Below are positions 9,658 to 20,566 of a DNA stretch of 42,485 nt, one piece after another. Numbering within the stretch: position 1 is the first letter of the stretch; every line of letters begins with the position of its first letter. Under the pieces are notes generated by a model. That model searched no databases and had not been told where the DNA came from. It saw only the letters and a list, made by a program, of their open reading frames with translations. Origin of the DNA: Lenisia limosa (Eukaryota > Breviatea); NCBI GenBank assembly GCA_001655205.1, contig LPNZ01011431.1, positions 1 through 42,485 on the forward strand, in the 5' to 3' direction. The position numbers were made by a program, and so were the translations under genes.

Positions 9658-12600
9658 TTACTTCTTTTTATTTGAGGCCTTTTTTTGCTGTTGGGGTTTT
9701 GCGGCTCGTTTCGGACCCTGAGAGGCTCCTGTCTGCTTCTTGTCCATGCCCTGGGGAGAATAAGCCGCAATAGATATACTCGTATGCCGATTATATAATG
9801 ATGTTGGGGTAGTCAGACGGATTCAGCCCCACCTTCACGTTCAAAATGGAAACAGTCCCTGTCAGCTGCATTAGAATCTCGTTCTCTGTCAAAATCTGCA
9901 AGCAGTCTGAAAGGTTAAACAATTAAATCAGAAGATTGTTATTTTTTTAAAAAAAAAACAATTGGAAAATCTTCTCACGCGTACCATTTTCGCCAGTGTA
10001 GCCGATTTTGTCTTTTTCAGCCTGTCTGAAGGCCAACTCCCGCAAGGTATGCGCAGCTGAAACGTAATCACTGAAACGCACTCGTTTGGTCTATAAATGG
10101 CATACACGTAGGCTTACCCTTTCCCTTCTTGAGAACTCCAGGCACAACCTTGAAGCGGTAGATAAATCCCTGCCGGATGAGAGGTGAGAAGATAGCAAAG
10201 GGTTCACGAGAAATAGGAATGTTGAAAGAGGTATAATTGTGTCCTAGTTGGGAAATACTATAGAAGGAACCCCTTTTATTCAGCTGGCTCACGTTTGAAG
10301 CGGTATAGGGGACCATCATGGGGAGGACAGCAACCACCTTGTCAGTAGACCTTGGTGTGAACGTCAAGAGGCGCAGTGGAGCCAAATTGATCTGTGTAAT
10401 ATAGGTAAACAGGATGAGTGTACACACCACCATGGATTTCAACTCTGTCACAAATATTGTTGACAGAATAGATTGGTAGAGGTGCAAAACTTAGGTGAGC
10501 AAACCTCATTAGAAAGAGGCAGTAATTCTCCTTCAGGCTTAATACTAAAGCGTCACAATATCATAACATTATTTATTCAAAAGAAAACACCCATATCCCT
10601 ATCATCAACCCACTCTTTGGCGTTTCGATACGGACAGTCTTTGCTCTAGAAAGTAAAAAAGAGGAGGGGGGGGGGGGGNNNNNNNNNNNNNNNNNNNNNN
10701 NNNNNNNNNNNNNNNNNNNNNNNNNNNNNNNNNNNNNNNNNNNNNNNNNNNNNNNNNNNNNNNNNNNNNNNACCATATGGCCCTTCTTGCCACACGAGAA
10801 GCAAGATATCGCGATTGGCTCTGTAGCGATCACTTCTCGAACTTCTACCTCCTCCGCACCAGGCCGCCTGGATGGGCAAGTCAGGTGTGGGAGTCAGCAA
10901 TAATTCGAATAATCTTGTTATTTGGAACAAGGAAATCCTCCGAAAATTACGTACCTCTTCTTCAAGGCGAGCTTCTCTTTATGTCTCTTGCGTCGCTCTT
11001 GGAGTGTCACCTTCGAGTTGCCACTCTACATAATTAGAATCGCCAACTTGCTTCATTTTAACCAGTTACAACTAGGCCCTTGGAACACGGGCCAACTGCG
11101 CCTACTCCAAACTACCAAGATCTCCTCTCACCTGCAAGACTGTCAAGACCTCCTCTCTTTCACTGTCGCTCTGGTCCTTGTATTTATTCTTGAGCTTCTT
11201 CTTCTTGCCCTTCTTGCCTGCACTTCGGTCAGAAAAAGCATATCGAAAACTATCGAAACGATTAGAATCCCACACCCCCGGCAGACCTCCCACACCCCTG
11301 GCAGACCTCGCATTTGCTGGACATTAGCAGCCTTTGATGACGTCATTGACAAGTCTGTCATCATCGAGTCCGTTTCAAATGTCTCGTCATCTGAACTGCT
11401 TGACACTTCACTGCGAGGGGGTAGTTAGAACTGTCAGCCTATCCCACCTGAAATTCTATTAAAGCAAGGTGGTAATTCAGAAATTGTCACAGATGCAGTT
11501 TGAAAATTGTTCTAAGACGCCTTCTTTGAAACGAATTACTTTTTTTGTTAATAACTACTCACTACTTCAGATTGAAAGACTTCAAGCTTTAGGGTAAATC
11601 ACGTTCAATATGCGCCATTCTTAGAGAAAATTGAACGAAAATCTGAGCCAATTTTCTGAATTACCACCCTACTTTAAAATTCCTAAACATCTGATCCATT
11701 CCCACTCTTCTTCCATTGGGGACTCCGGCGCGGTTTCTCCAATTTCAACTTCGGGCAGGCTCGGAGGCTCGAGGCCGGCTGAATCATCCTTTGTGGCATC
11801 AGCTTCCTCCTCCGCCACCGCAGTTTCATCCTCAACTGCAATGTCAGACGCGTGGGTTACAATAACGCCAAAAAGACACAGATCTGTCCCACTGCCCAAA
11901 TCCAAGATATCTGGGTTTCCTCAATAAAACTGGGGGCCCTGCCCATCACCCCACCCCACCATCAGCATCAGTTTTTTCGGGTCTGAAGTAGTTCTCTTCT
12001 CCCCACTCGTCACCCTAAAAAGATCAGAGCATAAGACAGCGATTCACCGCGAATGCTCATAAATGAGGTTATGTTGTAATAAAACAGATTCTGAACATAG
12101 TGTACTCCATTATTAAGTTGAGGCAAGGAAGAAAATACCATAGGCTTGCGCTCATTTGCATGTGCTGCCACGCTCTGTTGTTCCAGAACAAAGAGAAGCC
12201 CGAAAGCAGCCACTAGCGGAGGTGACGGCAGGGGTATTTTTTGCCCCTAAATGCTGTCACGAGTGGTATGGTGAAATGAAAAGATTAAAACTGGCCGAAG
12301 TCGTCCTTGCCAATCTGTTAAGAAAGATACTAAAGATGTCAGGGGTGAGTGAGCAATTGGAAATCATCTAACTCAAACCTTAACAGAGAAGTTTCCTAAA
12401 GCGGCTTTCTTGACACCACTTCTTCCAAGACGAACAACCTATGTGTAAGCAGGCAGCGTTTTTCAAACATAGTATTTGATAGGCAAAAAAAAAACATATC
12501 CGAAGAGAATCTATTATTATGTCAGCATTTGATATGACACATATTTCGGAATATGTTGAGCTTAAAGTAGTCGTGTGTACCATTTATGATATGATGATAT

Positions 12601-15600
12601 AATGCAAATCAATCCTCCCCACCTGAGACGCGTTGACATACCACGGCTCGGTGCTAATCTATGGCAATCAGAGGGAAACGCTTCAACACTCTTTATCATT
12701 TTCACTCCCAATAAGAAGCAACCATGAAGCCGTATGCCCACCTTTTCCTTCCAGGCCACTGAACGGAACACGGCGGCAGCTGCAGCTTCCTCCAAAGTCC
12801 GGCGCGGGATTGCTGCCGGGGTTAGGTTGGCCTTCACTTGACATGATAAAAACACCCACAGCCTCTCCTTAGTCCCAAAAAGACAAATCCGATGATAGAT
12901 CCTCGCTGAATTGCTATCAGTCTCAAGCAAACGCACTTGAATACCATAGCCATTACCCCACCAACGCATTCCTTTACGGTTGTTCTTAATGACCATTGAA
13001 TAGGGTTTTGCGGTACCGGAGCAGACATAGACGTCCCCAGCATCAACGTCCATATAACGTTGGACCAGAAGCTACATGGTTGGAAAGAAAGCAAAGCAAA
13101 GGAAAATGAGACAGCAATATGAAGAGAAATAAAACTTGTTACGCCGAATCTGTTCACATGACACATGTGAAAGGAAACAGGCGATTTAATACTGAACAAG
13201 CCAATCACAGTGATAAAAGGTAGTATGTGTGGGGAAAGAGCATGATTATAACACAAAACAAGCAAAAGCCCACATCGCTCTGCATTGAATCCTTGCCTCC
13301 CAGAATGAGATAATTGTCCGAAGACACCACATAGTTGAATCGCTCGAACCTGTGTGGTGTAAGATGTGGAAGGAAGGGTGACTAAGGCTGGTTCCCAATT
13401 TACCAAAACAGTTTTCTTGCCTCTCTGAAAACGGGTCGTTTGTTCATCTGAAAGACAGTTAAAGATAATTGCAACAGACGCTCATGGCTGTATAATATTT
13501 AAAGAACATCTCCAACCTCGGCCAGCTTCTTATTAGTTTTCTTTTCGGCCTGGGCCATGACCTCTTTGGCCGCCTTCTCACTGATTTCCTAAAGATCCAT
13601 GATCACTGGTCACATCAAGGGAATCAAATATGGTCCCAAGTAAGAAGCGCAAATCACACCCCATTATACCCTTTTTCTTGTGGCCTCGCGTGAGGCGTCG
13701 AAATGCATGCGTGCGTTTGCTTGTGCGCTGAGTCTCAGGTCAACCTAAAGATGTGATCACCGTGGTGGGTCACGTGATTTGATTGATTAACTTCATGCAG
13801 TACACCAACTATTGACCAAAGCAAATTGTCCACAGAAAGTATGTGGCTTTAATCCCTTAATCCTCAAGAATGTCTGCAAACCTCCACCAAAGTGGTCTTT
13901 GAAGACCCAGTATCCTTGTGGTTTAGCTTAGCCTTGGGGTTGGCCTTCATTACAACTGCAAAGTAAACAAAGGCGAGGCGACAACAGCGTCAAGACCCCA
14001 ACTGACCTGGTTCCTCAGACTCCTCTGAGTCTATGTTGTCTATCTCACTACTATCCTGGTAGTATGAGAACTGAGTACAGCTGTTGTTGCAGAGAACTAT
14101 CCAATTCCACTGAATTAATGCACAAACATAACAACACGATCCCCCGACCTCATCTTGTGCAGCTTTCTCATCTACCTCTTCTTCCCTCTCCAAATCCTCA
14201 TCACCCTCAGATTCTGAGTCATAATTCGGGTCTGTCAGTGCTACTGTCACCTGATGAAATAAGCAAATGGCTTCACTTTCAGATTAGGATGAAAGAAAGG
14301 TATCCCCACCATGTTCTTTTTGAAGTTTACACTGGCAATTGTTTCGCCCAAGAGATCGCCTTGGTCACGTGACTCTTTGAGGGCTTCTTCGATGTGCTTC
14401 CATTGCATGCCTCTTTTCAATGCTCTACATCATAAAATTCAGCACAGTTTCCCTCAAGCAAATAGAACACGCCATTTTATGAAGAATAACTCTCCTTAAA
14501 ACCCAGTGTTCTCACAGTGTGTCAGATTCCCCTTGTACCCCTCTCACGCTGCTACTGCCTTGTACCCCTCTCACGCTGCTACTGTCTTAATGCAGCGTTC
14601 AACGAGCTCAGCGTTACCGAACACCAATTCTCCTACATCGTGTTAACAGACCAAGCATGCCACTATGATCAATTTGTATCAGCAGCTCCTACCTTTCCTT
14701 AGTTCATCAGAGATAGCTCTCTCCAACTTCTCCACTGCCATCCTTTGATGATCTTTGACCTAAACCGCTTTAATTCTGAAATGAGTTGAAAAACGACAGT
14801 GGAAACGGGTCGATTTTTACCAATCAATTTGTTCAGCTTTTGGTCAACTTGCTTCGTACAGAACCTCTTTTTGTTATTATTATACAATAATAATGCTCCT
14901 TTCAATCTGATAAAAAAAAAACCTTGTTTTACAATTGCCATAGATATTGTTCACTTACCTTATTGAGCTTGTTTGTGACTTGGCTGGTTTCCTGGAGGAT
15001 CTTCTTATCAGCACTTTCCCTTTCAATTCGACTGAAATGAATGTCGATGGCAGTGTCAAACTGGGTGATAAGTTGAGAAGCTCTTGAAACAGAAAGCTAG
15101 AAAAGCTTGGAAAGAAATGAAATCGAAGAACTCACATGGGGAACAGTGATGACGTTGTCTTGGGGCGACTGTGATGGAGCAAATGGAAGGGCCTTGATTG
15201 TGTGAGTAATTGAATTGGTCGGTTTCTAATGGGACGAACTTAAGTTGCAAGATATCCCTCTCACCGCGTCGAGTAATGCGTTGTTCAAAATGGCTTCAGC
15301 CTCATCAGCAGCCAACCCTGCGGTGGAACACGTTTCTTCACCTATGAGTTAAGGATAATGTGAACTCATATAATGTAACAGTTCAGCGCCAGAATTGTCA
15401 TCCCCAAACTGCTTTCCTCCTTGGTCTCATTGAAGAGTCTCCGAGCTAGGATGCTGTCCACAGCTGCCTGCAGTTTGTCGTGCCCTGGATCTACACTGTC
15501 AAATGGGTCTCTCAGAAGACTGTATCCAAGGATGCACTGGTACCAAAAATATGAAACTCAATACAAGAACTGAAAACAAAATAAAATGATAAAGGGAATG

Positions 15601-17369
15601 CAGACCACTTTCCTCTTACATTCTATTTCTCCCTTGGTTTTGAATATTAGGAAACCCTAAAACGATGATATTTTAGGGATATTTGATTGGGTTACATACT
15701 AGATGTAAATTCGGTATATTGGTTCAAAATTGAGCTGTATTCACTCACCTTGGGAGCCTCAACATTTCCAACATTTTGCAACCATTGATCGACAATGGCA
15801 AATGAGGATAGTAGCGACTTGAATTTATCAGTACCTAGGGGTATAAGAGGGGGGGGGGGTTGAAGAAGGGNNNNNNNNNNNNNNNNNNNNNNNNNNNNNN
15901 NNNNNNNNNNNNNNNNNNNNNNNNNNNNNNNNNNNNNNNNNNNNNNNNNNNNNNNNNNNNNNNNNNCTGGTGGTCCTCGCGTTTTGACGGGTGGTTTGGC
16001 TTGACCCCGGCATTGACAATGCAGTGTTCAGTCAGCTCTGGTCCATAGTCTGTTGGGTCATCATGGCAGACCAGATCATATCACTTCAATGTAATATAAT
16101 AATCGAAATTTATTCGAAAAGGAACAACTCACCAAAAGCACGAAGAAGAGAGTTTTTGATGGAGTCCTTTTTGCCCTTCGCTATGCCTGTGATTGCTTTT
16201 GCAATTTGATCGTCGTCAGAGAACTGGAAAGGACGTGCAAGCGTTGTATCATAGAACCCATGGAGCTGCAAGGATAAGTATCTGCACATATTTGGATATT
16301 TGGGGAGTATCATTACAATCGGCCCACTTGAAGGGTAATGTTCTTGTTGTGTCGCCATGTTCTCAACAGGGCCAAAATCGTAAACTGCGCATCACAAAGT
16401 ACAATGTTACCCTATAGTGTAATAATAAGGATTCATTTTGTTTTTAAAAGACGGAAATTTCCGATGCGTATCTGAATGTAAGTTGACGATTAATGAAACA
16501 GTGGTGAACCCTCACATACACCAGCGTAGAACTCGAGGATCAAATGATGTGCATGCTCCGCCAGACCAAAAGTCAGTAAAATAACGCGATCTCCTCCCTA
16601 ACAATATGAAGAAGACTGTCAGCAATGGATCCAGTGATTTGTAACAATTGTCTTTGTTCCCAACCAGTTGTCGGATATCGTTGAGGCGTGTGTTTCTCAG
16701 ATGCTTGCGTAACTAAATGGTGAAGAGCATATCGTATGATATGTTATATTAGCGTGTAAATAAAGGTCACATTAGGGGTCTCACTATGGAACACTCCGAA
16801 TTGCCTCCTTTAATATTGAATAAGAGGTATGCATAACTACACAGGAAAAGGGCCAACCTTCATGCAAAGCCCTGAGTGGCCATCGGTTTTGGACCAGGCG
16901 TAATCTGTAGTATGGATACGAACTCCACTTTCAACCAGAAGCTGCTTTCTGACTCCTGTCTTCCCAAGCTAATTAATTAGCACTGTTTCTTGAATTTATC
17001 CATCACAAGCCCAAATAACAAGCTAGAAAAAAGCCACTAACCTTGAGCAAGAAGGTCTTGGAGTCGACATCGTAAATATTGGCGAGACGTGTTCCTGCGT
17101 GTCAGTTCGAATCGAAACAAAAATAACACAATTAAATTTATAAAATAGTCACCCAAGAAACTTGCTGTCATTCTCTACAACACAACAATTCAAGCGATAA
17201 ATACTATAGCCTTCACCAACCAATAAGAGCCTCACGAAGACTTGGCACGAGGCATCTGAAGGGTTGAGAAGGGTCAGAGAAATAACAAACTCTGAACAAA
17301 AGAAAAAAAAAATTTTATTAAAAACCTGTAGCCAAACCTGATATCAGCAGAGGAAAGCCTCAGCTTCAT
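9658..17369 (-). CDS. NEMF: NEMF/Rqc2/Tae2 homologue, ribosome-associated quality control
   Basis: More than 25 small exons on the minus strand cover the whole protein. Rqc2/NEMF binds 60S subunits with stalled peptidyl-tRNA, recruits the E3 ligase Ltn1/Listerin and adds C-terminal Ala(/Thr) tails. Landmarks in order: start MKLRLSSADIR (17369-17338); NFACT-N with LANIYDVDSKTFLLK (about 17090), VESGVRIHTTDYAWSK (exon 16968-16858) and LRKHLRNTRLNDIRQL; the coiled-coil middle (about 15100-14280; FDTAIDIHFSRIER); an acidic loop; VDLRLSAQANARMHFDA (about 13720); NFACT-R with RFERFNYVVSSDNYLILGGK (about 13350) and AGDVYVCSGTAKPYSMVIKN (about 13010); a basic stretch KKGKKKKLKNKYKDQ (about 11200); a CCHC zinc knuckle (about 10800); NFACT-C with YRFKVVPGVLKKGKG (about 10160); and a Lys-rich tail ending at 9660-9658. 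Two gaps (10679-10771, 15871-15966) hide small parts. Phases around the tiny second exon (about 17255-17236) are not fully resolved. Confidence 0.93.
10772..10833 (-). other. CCHC zinc-knuckle exon of NEMF
   Basis: On the minus strand this exon encodes ISCFSCGKKGHM, the first three ligands and following His of a Cx2Cx4HxxxxC knuckle; the last Cys falls in the adjoining N-gap (10679-10771). Animal and yeast NEMF/Tae2 lack a knuckle here, whereas the plant homologue (Arabidopsis EMB1441) is annotated with one. It lies between the basic region and NFACT-C and probably contacts RNA. Confidence 0.7.
14531..14584 (-). repeat. 27-bp perfect tandem duplication spanning a 5' splice site of NEMF
   Basis: Units 14531-14557 and 14558-14584 are identical (plus strand begins CCTTGTACCCCTCTCACGC). 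On the minus strand each unit holds the end of a NEMF exon (AGTAGCAGC) and its donor GTGAGAGG. The exon upstream encodes FGNAELVERCIKTVAA, matching the NEMF coiled-coil region. Two identical donors therefore sit 27 bases apart, and use of the second adds nine codons in frame with no stop (VRGVQGSSS). Confidence 0.85.
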
Positions 17370-17695
17370 GATGGACTGTTAACAACAGAGGCGGAAGGCG
17401 GGGTGAAACTATTTTCCTCTGCGACAACGTTTTTATAGTTACTACTAGACAAAAATATACAATGCTGACGGCTAGCAACAGTGAAAGGCCTTTTCTCATT
17501 TCAAGTTTTTTTTATATATTTATACTGGTACCCCGGCACCCTGTTACTATAAAAATGAACTTTTTTTTTTTACAAGATTCTCGAAAGAAAGCTGCCTGCG
17601 AGGAGCTTACGACACTACTCTGCTCCAACTTTGAAAGAGCTTCCTGAAAATTGACCCAGGACATGGTCGGACAATTTATTTGACTGCATTACACA
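17370..17695. promoter_or_regulatory. divergent promoter region between NEMF and the orphan gene
   Basis: The start codons of NEMF (minus) and the 137-residue frame (plus) are 326 bases apart and point away from each other, so this segment must hold both promoters if both genes are real. It contains short T-rich runs and TATATATT near 17512, but no element I can assign with confidence. Confidence 0.4.
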
Positions 17696-18109
17696 ATGGA
17701 CGCGCTTAGCATCTCTACAGACAATACTGCTTTCTTACTGAGCTCATTTCCCGCACGAACATCGTCACCTACCGCATTTGATCCTTCAAGCAACACCAAC
17801 CTCACGTTTTCTCAATACTTCCGCGTATCTACGCTTAAAAATGCATCTATGGAAGTTGCTGCCAAAGAACCATTGACCGACTTTTCCAGATCACCTACCC
17901 CTCCGCCAACATTTCCTCATCCAGACACTGTATGCTCCCCTTCAGCCAAAGCTCCGATTCCAAGGGCCTTTACAGAAGAAGAGCACGCTTTCCCAAAGAA
18001 CCATGGAATGGACGAGTGGTCTTACGTAGGTGTTGATGTTTTCGGCAGCTATGCGTCGTCTCCAAGAACGATTGAAAAAGTTCCGTCGCATCCTTTCATG
18101 GAAGAGTGA
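17696..18109 (+). CDS. orphan single-exon protein, Ser/Thr/Pro-rich, 137 residues
   Basis: An uninterrupted frame from ATG 17696 to TGA 18107-18109. I recognise no family. The first half is Ser/Thr-rich and low in charge (MDALSISTDNTAFLLSSFPA), followed by a Pro-rich block (SPTPPPTFPHPD) and a more ordered, acidic/aromatic C-terminus (HGMDEWSYVGVDVFGSYASS). There is no signal peptide or membrane segment. It is the longest intron-free frame in the window, unusual next to such intron-dense genes, and lies head-to-head with NEMF. The opposite strand shows no competing exon chain. It could be a short regulatory, mostly disordered protein, or a first exon of a longer gene. Confidence 0.55.
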   Translation: MDALSISTDNTAFLLSSFPARTSSPTAFDPSSNTNLTFSQYFRVSTLKNASMEVAAKEPLTDFSRSPTPPPTFPHPDTVCSPSAKAPIPRAFTEEEHAFPKNHGMDEWSYVGVDVFGSYASSPRTIEKVPSHPFMEE

Positions 18110-18747
18110 CTCTCCCCATTTTTGTTTTTTCTTAAGGTGAGTAACTGGTTCTCCAGACCTCTTTTTCTTCTTTTTTGTAATGAAATGGGAAAAGAGTATG
18201 ATTTTTTGACTTTTTGCATGCGTTGTTCTTCTGGTCTTCTCGATCATGAAAACAAATGCGTTCCTTTATTTCTGATAATTCTCACTAATTCTGTTTTACT
18301 CACGTTTTATTTGTGTTGGTTGTCATGGTGGAGCTTTTGTTCTGGTGACCTGTTTTCCTAAAATTCATAATGTTTTTGTTTTTTTCGCACAAACAAATTC
18401 CAAATTCCAGCTATAATATGGATGATGAGGCTCTTTCCTATTCATTTGTTTCCATACAAATTATTCCTAAATTCAGCTATTCCCAATCTTATGCTTTAGG
18501 TCTATCGGTCTAAGTTTCTTGCTATTTCTTTCCTATTTAAGTTTTTCTTCTCATTTTAGTCATGTTTATATATTTCATTTAATTTATTGAATATGGTTTC
18601 ATCAAGCATGGGATATGTTCAGGGTTTCTATTAGGTGGTGACGTTTTACCTTGTTCTCCAACATTTCCAAGTTACGCATATCAGAAACAGGAAACATTAA
18701 ATAAATGAAAAGGAAACAAATTACAGATAGTGGAAACTTGCTGATGA
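18110..18747. other. AT-rich intergenic stretch between convergent genes
   Basis: This T-rich segment separates the orphan gene (+) from the MsrB stop (-) and should carry both 3' UTRs and terminators. No repeat or RNA gene was recognised. Confidence 0.4.
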
Positions 18748-19860
18748 CTACTCCTTTTTGAAGTTGAGGGATGCGCTATTGATACAGAACCTTGGGGGGA
18801 AAGTGCCGTCAGCTTGCTTAGGTCCGTTATTCTGGGGGTAAAACACATAATTTGGGTCTCTCCATCCCCTGTCTCAGACAACTACAACAAAAAGATATGC
18901 CAATACGGAAAAACTCTGCAGTAACACTAGAATACTATGGGGGTGGGTGTCCACTCACTTCAAACACATGACCTTGATGAGCTTTGCAGGCCTAGATGAG
19001 ATAAGCAAAAGGAAAGTAGGAAACACTTGAAATATGGAAATATACGAGAATACAAACTGCATCTGCATCCAACCCACTGCACAGACAACTTCAGTCCGCA
19101 CCATGCCTGAATCGTAAAACAATCAAACTACTATCCAAATGAAATACAATACAATAATAATAATAATAAAACCAAGAATGGTCAAAACATCTGCATTTAC
19201 TTCCAAATTATCCCAGCCTTTCCATTCCCAGACCAATACACTACATATGAAGCTATCATACTCTGCCTATTGAGGATTGGTAGTACAACTGTATTGATTT
19301 GAAATCCTCTCCATCCCACCATGTGAATTATCCCGATTCAGTATGACATGCTCATCATTGACCGGAGCAGTGAACGAGGGCCACCCGCTACCACTGTCAA
19401 ACTTCGTGTCGGAACTAGGCAGTTAAGGGTCAACACACCAAGTTGGTCTTGTGAAACTACTTCGTTTTTATTCCCACAACCTGAACAAAGGAAGTCCGCA
19501 AACGACACAGTTATAAACACCAGCCTCCTTGTTTTTGTAGTATTTACCAGTGAACGCTTGTTCGGTCCCCTTGAGTGTCAGAACGGTGGCCCACATTTCT
19601 CAAAATTATAACTCCCTAAGAACCTTATTCTGAGTTACATGACGCTGCATTTCACTCAATCCGGCAAGTACTGCGGGAGTGGGGGTCACTATTGCGGTAA
19701 ATTGTAAGTACGCGTATTCATATCACTTAGTTGCCAAAAAGGGAGACAAGACGCATGTTTATTACACCCTGATAATGATTCAACGTCAATATTTAGCCAC
19801 ATGTGCGTCCAATTACAACATTGTTACACCAGACCCACCTTTTGGAACAGAAGACGCCAT
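18748..19860 (-). CDS. msrB: peptide-methionine (R)-S-oxide reductase, MsrB
   Basis: MsrB reduces methionine-R-sulfoxide in proteins using thioredoxin. Minus-strand exons in order: 19860-19839 (start MASSVPK); an exon with [13 protein letters not shown] (about 19669-19625); [17 protein letters not shown] and [11 protein letters not shown] (about 19580-19495); [19 protein letters not shown] (about 19422-19350); RTEVVC (about 19103); [10 protein letters not shown] (about 18995-18963); and a last exon starting near 18872 and ending with [14 protein letters not shown] and TAG at 18750-18748. Both zinc-binding CxxC pairs (CVVC and CAAC) and the catalytic Cys of RFCINS are present. Between HVFE and RFCINS there are about 20 extra residues ([18 protein letters not shown]) where most MsrB proteins have a short loop. 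The junction into the last exon is one base out of phase with the canonical donor, so either the boundary or the sequence is imperfect there. No targeting sequence is obvious, so the protein is probably cytosolic. Confidence 0.9.
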
Positions 19861-20566
19861 TCTCACAAAAGCTCTTGAAACCGTAGGGAAAAGCTTGTAA
19901 ATCGTGAACTGTGGAGTGTAAACCGAAATACTATTTTAATCGCATTTAAACTCAAAATAAATGTTGGGACAACCACGGGACAACTGTTGGAAAGGAAGAA
20001 GAGAGGAAAAGCTGGAGGGAAGTTCCAAAAGCAGAAATCCCGTGGGCCCAAAAATCGCAATATCACGAAATCACAAATGGGGAAGTGTAGCCGAAATGCA
20101 TTGAGAGTCTTGATGACGAGAAAAGAGCACATCCATCATACAACATAACCTCTATCTAACCTTAGTGGAGCACGTCAGAAGCAGAGGGGCTACAGAGGGG
20201 AGAGGGGCGTGTCGTTTCCGTTGTTTCCTCGTCAACTAGAGTTCTCCACCGGTTTCTTTGTTGTTTGTTTTCCGCTCTCTCTGTGTCTCTGTGTTCCAAC
20301 ACCAGCCAGTTATTGGATCGCGCTCGTCGTACGTCGTAAATTTTTTTTTGGGTAAGATTTTTATCCGAGCCAAAATGCCGAAATACCAGGTTCATTCACC
20401 AAACCACCAAACACCACTGACTATCTGACTACACCTGCAAAATACTGACAAAAAACTGAATGATGGAACTGAGTTGGAACGGATGAATTTTTGAATTTTG
20501 TAGAAAAGCTAAGGGAAAGACAAAAAGGGAGTGCATAACATTAATACTTCGGCAAAACTTAAACAA
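19861..20566. other. intergenic region upstream of MsrB
   Basis: No supported gene. The segment 20160-20350 is richer in G+C and purine/pyrimidine skewed than its surroundings and may be the MsrB promoter or 5' UTR. A charged minus-strand frame at 20162-20395 lies here but shows no domain or splice continuity. Confidence 0.35.

Noticed and set aside
18681-18881. 66-codon minus-strand frame around the MsrB last exon
   Set aside because: It is a different frame from the one that ends in the conserved [11 protein letters not shown], and has no other support.
19348-19900. Plus-strand open frames of 87 and 73 codons that read like protein
   Set aside because: The minus strand here encodes the most conserved MsrB motifs ([19 protein letters not shown]); the plus frames are their shadows.
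20162-20395. 77-codon charged minus-strand frame
   Set aside because: No domain, no splice continuity with LamG or MsrB exons, and it falls in a compositionally biased intergenic segment.
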